8,028 nucleotides of DNA, taken from Clostridia bacterium (lineage in GTDB: Bacteria; Bacillota; Clostridia; Oscillospirales; CAG-272). Positions 4,681-8,028 of the stretch are shown here, piece by piece. Under the pieces are notes generated by a model. The model made no database searches and was not told the origin of the DNA. It was given only the letters and a program-made list of their open reading frames with translations. The DNA lies in assembly GCA_017504335.1 (NCBI GenBank), contig JAFVRI010000076.1, positions 1-8,028 of the forward strand, written 5' to 3'. The translations under genes were made by a program, and so were the position numbers. Numbering within the stretch: position 1 is the stretch's first letter; each line of letters opens with the position of its first letter.

Positions 4681-5364
4681 ATGTTCACCAATCTGTTTTC
4701 TCTCTTATCAAGCTTTGTTCATCTGGTCCTCGGAATCACCTCCCCCCAAAAATTTCCTCCTCCCCTGCCCGCTGAGAGGGAAAAGGAATATTTTCGGATG
4801 GCAGCCAACGGCAACGAAGAGGCAAGACAACAGCTGATTTTACACAATCTGCGTCTTGTTTCCCACATCGTCCGAAAATATTACGCATCTGCTCCCAATC
4901 AAGAGGATCTGGTCTCCATCGGGACCATCGGTCTCGTAAAGGCGGTAGACACCTATTCGGTCGCCAACGGAGCAAAATTTGCCACCTATGCCGCTCGGTG
5001 CATTCAAAACGAAATTCTAATGCATTTCCGTTCTCAGAAAAAGCTTGCCTCCGAGGTTTCTCTCAACGAAACCATCGACGTGGATCGGGACGGAAATCCC
5101 CTGACCTACATCGATGTGGTTGGATGTGATGATACTCTCTGTGAGGAGGTGGAGCGAAAGATCTCCTCGGATCGGGCACTGACCTATATCCGAACCAAAT
5201 TGACGCCCCGTGAGAGACAGATCATCACCCTTCGTTACGGCCTCTCGGGCAAGCAGCCCTTGACCCAACGGGAGATTGCCGAGCGCATGAGGATCTCCCG
5301 TTCCTATGTCAGCCGCATCGAAAAAAGCGCACTCGAAAAGCTCCGAGATGCCTTTCGTTCATGA
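4681..5364 (+). CDS. sigK: RNA polymerase sporulation sigma factor, pro-sigma-K
   Basis: This 227-aa protein is the late mother-cell sigma factor that directs coat and cortex gene transcription. Residues 1-20 (FTNLFSLLSSFVHLVLGI) form a hydrophobic pro-sequence like that removed by the SpoIVFB protease in Bacillus, followed by FPPPLPAEREKEYF, close to the mature N-terminus. Sigma-70 region 2 covers about 45-118 (HNLRLVSHIVRKYY, EDLVSIGTIGLVKAVDTY, then ATYAARCIQNEILMHFR, the promoter-melting and -10 helix). Region 4 covers about 165-225, with the helix-turn-helix REIAERMRISRSYVSRIEK. Length is normal (Bacillus about 240). AAAGGAG sits seven bases before ATG 4681. The frame is continuous, with no skin-type insertion, so a functional gene does not need excision. 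Clostridioides difficile lacks the pro-sequence; this organism retains it, implying membrane-linked activation. It is monocistronic. Confidence 0.95.
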   Translation: MFTNLFSLLSSFVHLVLGITSPQKFPPPLPAEREKEYFRMAANGNEEARQQLILHNLRLVSHIVRKYYASAPNQEDLVSIGTIGLVKAVDTYSVANGAKFATYAARCIQNEILMHFRSQKKLASEVSLNETIDVDRDGNPLTYIDVVGCDDTLCEEVERKISSDRALTYIRTKLTPRERQIITLRYGLSGKQPLTQREIAERMRISRSYVSRIEKSALEKLRDAFRS

Positions 5365-5372
5365 CAAAACAG

Positions 5373-5407
5373 AAAAAAAGCAGTCTCCCTCGGGGAGACT
5401 GCTTTTT
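5373..5407. terminator. Bidirectional terminator between sigK and the SH3 lipoprotein gene
   Basis: GCAGTCTCCC (5380-5389) pairs perfectly with GGGAGACTGC (5393-5402) around a TCG loop, flanked by seven A (5373-5379) and five T (5403-5407). The A and T flanks make it work on both strands, ending sigK from the left and the convergent lipoprotein gene (stop at 5427) from the right. Confidence 0.93.
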
Positions 5408-5426
5408 ATGTAGATTCGTTTAAAAA

Positions 5427-6194
5427 TCAACCAAACACAACATCGTTGCCGTTGGAGGAGGCGCTCAGTCCGTCAACCACATCCACAACGCTCTTGATGT
5501 TCTTCAGGTAGCAGATCTGATTCTCATAGGTCTTGCTTCCCCAAGTACCAGTAAAGGAAACCTTATACCAATTGCCGCTCTTGCTCTTTGCGATCAGCTT
5601 CAGAGCCTCTCCATCCTCATCGGTCTCGGTAGGTCCGAAGCCGGAGAACAGGAGGTTGGCTTCCGCATCGCTATCGCTATAGAAGGGAGTGCTTCTCAGG
5701 TTGATCGTGCACTCTTCCTTTACGTTGAGAAGAACCTGCTCGTCCTCTTCGTACTCCTCAAACACGAAATCATCAGTCTCGGAGGTGGTATAGGAAGCGC
5801 TTACGTAATAAGTATCGCCATCCACGGTCACCTTGTTCCATCTGCCGTTGGTACCGGTACGCTTCAGCTTGTCACCGGCCTTCAGAGACTTGACCACATC
5901 ATAGTCCACACCGGGACCCTCACGCAGAACCACGCCGGTTACACCCACGCAAACGTTATCGCTCTTCTTGATCCAATCGGTTTCCTCAAGCTCCTCGCGC
6001 TTTTCGGTATCCTCGTCCTCGTCGTCGGTATCTTCATCCTCGTCGCTGTCATCAGCAGTATCCTTAGAATCAGCGGGGTACTCATATTCGTTGTCGTCGT
6101 TGTCCGGATTCTCGTCATCGTCGCCGCATGCGGAAAGGGACACCATGGTGGCAATCATCAAAAGTGCCAGAATCATCGCCAAAATCTTTTTCAT
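5427..6194 (-). CDS. Acidic lipoprotein with SH3-type domains
   Basis: This 255-aa predicted surface lipoprotein has no assigned function. Residues 1-22 are a classic signal peptide (MKK, then a hydrophobic run) ending in the lipobox LSAC, with Cys23 the expected lipidation site. Residues 24-72 are an extremely Asp/Glu-rich linker. Residues 80-136 form a bacterial SH3 (SH3_3-type) domain with the usual VLREGPGVDYDVVKSLKAGDKL pattern, split here as VVLREGPG, then DYDVVKSLKAGD, and a GRWNKV/YYVSASY end. Residues about 158-232 look like a second, divergent SH3 copy (INLRSTPFYSD, then NWYKVSF and ICYLKNIK). Such domains commonly bind cell-wall peptides, so a wall-associated role is likely, but no enzymatic domain is attached. 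AAAGGAG precedes ATG 6194. It has its own strong promoter and shares a terminator with sigK. Expression looks vegetative, not sporulation-linked. Confidence 0.85.
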   Translation of the reverse strand: MKKILAMILALLMIATMVSLSACGDDDENPDNDDNEYEYPADSKDTADDSDEDEDTDDEDEDTEKREELEETDWIKKSDNVCVGVTGVVLREGPGVDYDVVKSLKAGDKLKRTGTNGRWNKVTVDGDTYYVSASYTTSETDDFVFEEYEEDEQVLLNVKEECTINLRSTPFYSDSDAEANLLFSGFGPTETDEDGEALKLIAKSKSGNWYKVSFTGTWGSKTYENQICYLKNIKSVVDVVDGLSASSNGNDVVFG

Positions 6195-6254
6195 TTCTTT
6201 TCTCCTTTTCTCTGTATAACGTCCATAGCATCTGCTATCTTTTTATTCTTAATC

Positions 6255-6283
6255 ATTATATCAAAAAAGAAAGATAGTGTCAA
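6255..6283 (-). promoter_or_regulatory. Perfect sigma-A promoter of the SH3 lipoprotein gene
   Basis: Minus-strand TTGACA (6283-6278), a 17-bp spacer and TATAAT (6260-6255) match the full consensus. Transcription would start near 6248, leaving a leader of about 54 nt with a short palindrome (ATAGCAGATGCTAT). It predicts strong growth-phase expression. Confidence 0.9.
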
Positions 6284-6312
6284 GAGCAAAAATCGCTTTT
6301 TCGGAACTTTTT

Positions 6313-7092
6313 TTACGGATGCTTTTTCCTCTGTCGAATCAGGCGGCGGATTGCTTCCACAGCCGTTAGAATCGCCGCTTCGGCATCATGCTCCTCAGAG
6401 GCATCGGTATCCATCCCGGCGAGAAATCGCTCCTGATTCCACACGCTCAAAAAGACCGCTCCCGTGGCAAGGCCCAATGCCGCGCCCACGGTAAACAGAG
6501 TCGCCGCCTCCATTTCGCTGGCAAGCACACCGAGACGCTTCCATGCCTCCCATTTTGCCAACAGCTCTCCCGCGATGGGCATCCGATCGGGGGAATGCTG
6601 TCCGTAAAAGGAATCCTTGCTTTGTACCACACCCGTGTGCGAGCAAAAGCCCAGTGCTTCGGCACTGTCCATCAGCGCGCACAGCACAAGAGAATCGGGC
6701 ACCGCGGGAAATTCGGGAGGCGCATATTCTCGGGAGGTTCCGTCCTGACGAACCGCGCCCGAGGCAATGACCAAATGTCCCGATTCCACAGGAAGCGCGA
6801 TTCCTCCGCAGGTTCCTACGCGGATCATGGTATGCGCACCGCAGGCGGCAAGCTCCTCTACGGCAATGGCGGTCGAAGGTCCCCCGATTCCCGTGGAGCA
6901 GACCGTCACGGTCTCCCCCTCCAAGGTTCCGTTCCAGATATTATATTCCCGGTTCATTCCCACATGACGCGGGTTCTCAAGGGCAGCCGCGATTTTCTCG
7001 CACCGTCCGGGATCTCCCGGCAAAATGCAGTATCCGCCGATCTCCCCCGCAGAAACACCGATGTGGTATTGCTTTTCATTGGTATGAAGCAT
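6313..7092 (-). CDS. udp: Uridine phosphorylase (nucleoside phosphorylase family)
   Basis: This 259-aa cytosolic enzyme splits uridine with phosphate into uracil and ribose 1-phosphate for pyrimidine salvage. Family motifs are LPGDPGR (24-30, phosphate loop), Arg48 in NREY, VCSTGIGGPSTAIAVEELA (64-82), RVGTCGG (91-97, phosphate and ribose contacts) and SEMEAAT (192-198, the ribose-binding Met-Glu pair). The sequence is close to E. coli Udp (253 aa) throughout. The uracil-recognition segment differs: E. coli has FYPGQERYD, whereas this protein has FYGQHSPDRMP (162-172), so the Gln is kept but the Arg spacing changes and base specificity is less certain. AAGGAGG overlaps the stop codon of the upstream mutarotase gene (12-nt gap), implying translational coupling. 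Purine nucleoside phosphorylase is the alternative. Confidence 0.88.
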   Translation of the reverse strand: MLHTNEKQYHIGVSAGEIGGYCILPGDPGRCEKIAAALENPRHVGMNREYNIWNGTLEGETVTVCSTGIGGPSTAIAVEELAACGAHTMIRVGTCGGIALPVESGHLVIASGAVRQDGTSREYAPPEFPAVPDSLVLCALMDSAEALGFCSHTGVVQSKDSFYGQHSPDRMPIAGELLAKWEAWKRLGVLASEMEAATLFTVGAALGLATGAVFLSVWNQERFLAGMDTDASEEHDAEAAILTAVEAIRRLIRQRKKHP

Positions 7093-7104
7093 CCCGTATC
7101 CTCC

Positions 7105-7977
7105 TTAACCAAAGATCAGTTCGATTGCAACCTTCCGACCCTTTCCTGCATCCAGCCATAGAAGATCGGTCTTCTCGGAAAGATCCTCACTCTCTCCCTC
7201 TACGGCAGGCATGCCGCTCCAGGGCTCAATGCAGAGATAGGGTGCCTCTCCGGAGCAATGCCAAAATCCGATGTAGGGACAATCGGGATAGGACAGCGTC
7301 ACAAAGCGGTCGCTTCTTTCGGATCGCAGAGTCACCGAGCGAGCCGCTCCCTCCAAAAAAATTCCGTCAATATCGAAAAGTCTGTGAGAAAGACGGAGAA
7401 CCCGACCGTTTTCCAAAGCATACAGTTCGGTCTTTCCTGTGCGGAATCCGTTGGGAGAAATCTCCATCTGTCGGGGAACTGCCGTTTCACCGAACTCCAA
7501 AAACCAATCCTCAAAATCACCGCTGTCCAAGGGAACAAAAAATCCGGGATGGGCTCCCACCATAAACGGAAGTGGCTTTTGATCGGTATTTTTCACTTCC
7601 AACATCATGGACAAGCGGTTTTCCGTCAGGCGGTATGTTACCGTAAAAGTAAAATCAAAGGGATAGACCGTTCTCGTCTTTTCGGAGGCGCGAAGTGTCA
7701 TTGCAATCGCATCCTCTCCGAGACGCTCCACCGAAAAAATCTCCCCGGCGGCAAAGCCGTGACATCCCATGGGATAGCTCTTTCCTTCATAAGAGTAGAT
7801 CTCACCCTGTACCCTTCCGCAAAAAGGGAACATCAAGGGAGAACGATCCTCCCAATAGGCAGCATCCCCCTGCCACATATATTCGAGTTTTCCATCATTC
7901 CGACGAATCGACCAAAGCTCCGCGCCAAGATCGTTGATCGTAACGGTCAGATATTGATTTTTAATTTCATAAAGCAT
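7105..7977 (-). CDS. Aldose 1-epimerase family protein (LacX-like mutarotase)
   Basis: This 290-aa cytosolic protein belongs to the galactose mutarotase-like family, which interconverts alpha and beta anomers of free sugars. Expected catalytic features are visible: PFCGR (51-55), GCHGFA with His73 (71-76), GAHPGF with His143 as likely general acid (141-146), and CIEPWSG with Glu241 as likely base (239-245). The length fits the short LacX-type branch (about 290 aa). I chose ATG 7977 because GGGAGGG lies seven bases upstream; the frame extends seven codons to 7998 without a ribosome site. It is the first gene of an operon with udp, whose Shine-Dalgarno overlaps this stop. Sugar substrate is unknown. 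A role in handling sugars released by nucleoside breakdown is only context-based inference. Confidence 0.87.
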   Translation of the reverse strand: MLYEIKNQYLTVTINDLGAELWSIRRNDGKLEYMWQGDAAYWEDRSPLMFPFCGRVQGEIYSYEGKSYPMGCHGFAAGEIFSVERLGEDAIAMTLRASEKTRTVYPFDFTFTVTYRLTENRLSMMLEVKNTDQKPLPFMVGAHPGFFVPLDSGDFEDWFLEFGETAVPRQMEISPNGFRTGKTELYALENGRVLRLSHRLFDIDGIFLEGAARSVTLRSERSDRFVTLSYPDCPYIGFWHCSGEAPYLCIEPWSGMPAVEGESEDLSEKTDLLWLDAGKGRKVAIELIFG

Positions 7978-8003
7978 GAAGCAACCCTCCCGATGCATTC
8001 TAA

Positions 8004-8023
8004 ATTATACTCTTATTATAGCA
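8004..8023 (-). promoter_or_regulatory. Promoter -10 elements of the mutarotase-udp operon
   Basis: On the minus strand TGCTATAAT (8023-8015) is an extended -10 motif, and a second TATAAT lies at 8009-8004. The matching -35 boxes would fall beyond base 8028, so neither can be confirmed. The leader to ATG 7977 would be about 25-30 nt. Confidence 0.45.
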
Positions 8024-8028
8024 CAATC

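Noticed and set aside
5968..6219. Serine-rich 83-codon plus-strand frame
   Set aside because: It is the antisense of the Asp/Glu-rich linker codons of the lipoprotein gene; the serine runs are a by-product of that composition.
6284..6312. Possible terminator after udp
   Set aside because: Only an AGC/GCT three-base stem and loose A/T runs are present. This is too weak to call.

Overview
The window looks like chromosomal DNA of an endospore-forming Clostridia-type Firmicute, plausibly a gut Oscillospirales or Ruminococcaceae relative. That placement is inference: it rests on a sigma-K gene, a GerA/SpoVAF-family spore protein, a PKTIDND-type phosphofructokinase, strong AGGAGG ribosome binding sites and consensus sigma-A promoters. 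No phage, plasmid or CRISPR signature was seen.

Layout, left to right. (1) 1-1111, minus strand: the start of the S10 ribosomal protein operon. It has a sigma-A promoter (1106-1134), a leader of about 310 nt, rpsJ (GTG start), a 131-nt structured gap, and the first 115 codons of rplC, which is cut by the window edge. (2) 1349-2864, minus strand: a stand-alone spoVAF-like gene with a good sigma-G-type forespore promoter and its own terminator. (3) 2913-3287: a gene-free, nested inverted-repeat element. Its two halves face inward, and each carries a promoter-like box, a constant 54-nt spacer, an AGGTAGAAA box and a hairpin followed by T residues. It is the most unusual stretch here. (4) 3311-4615, minus strand: a probable PPi-dependent phosphofructokinase with a consensus sigma-A promoter. 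(5) 4622-5407, plus strand: sigK, encoding pro-sigma-K with its hydrophobic pro-sequence and an uninterrupted reading frame. It is divergent from pfk and shares a bidirectional terminator with the next gene. (6) 5427-6283, minus strand: an acidic SH3-domain lipoprotein behind a perfect TTGACA-17-TATAAT promoter. (7) 6313-8023, minus strand: a two-gene operon, an aldose-1-epimerase-like mutarotase followed by uridine phosphorylase, translationally linked by an overlapping stop codon and Shine-Dalgarno.

Functionally the window mixes housekeeping (ribosome, glycolysis, nucleoside and sugar salvage) with late sporulation (mother-cell sigma-K, forespore SpoVAF). Most units look separately transcribed, each with its own promoter and several with clear terminators. 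The two observations most worth following are the palindromic element at 2913-3252, whose two hairpins keep their pairing while their stem sequences differ, and the rpsJ-rplC gap, which can fold in two mutually exclusive ways next to the rplC ribosome binding site.
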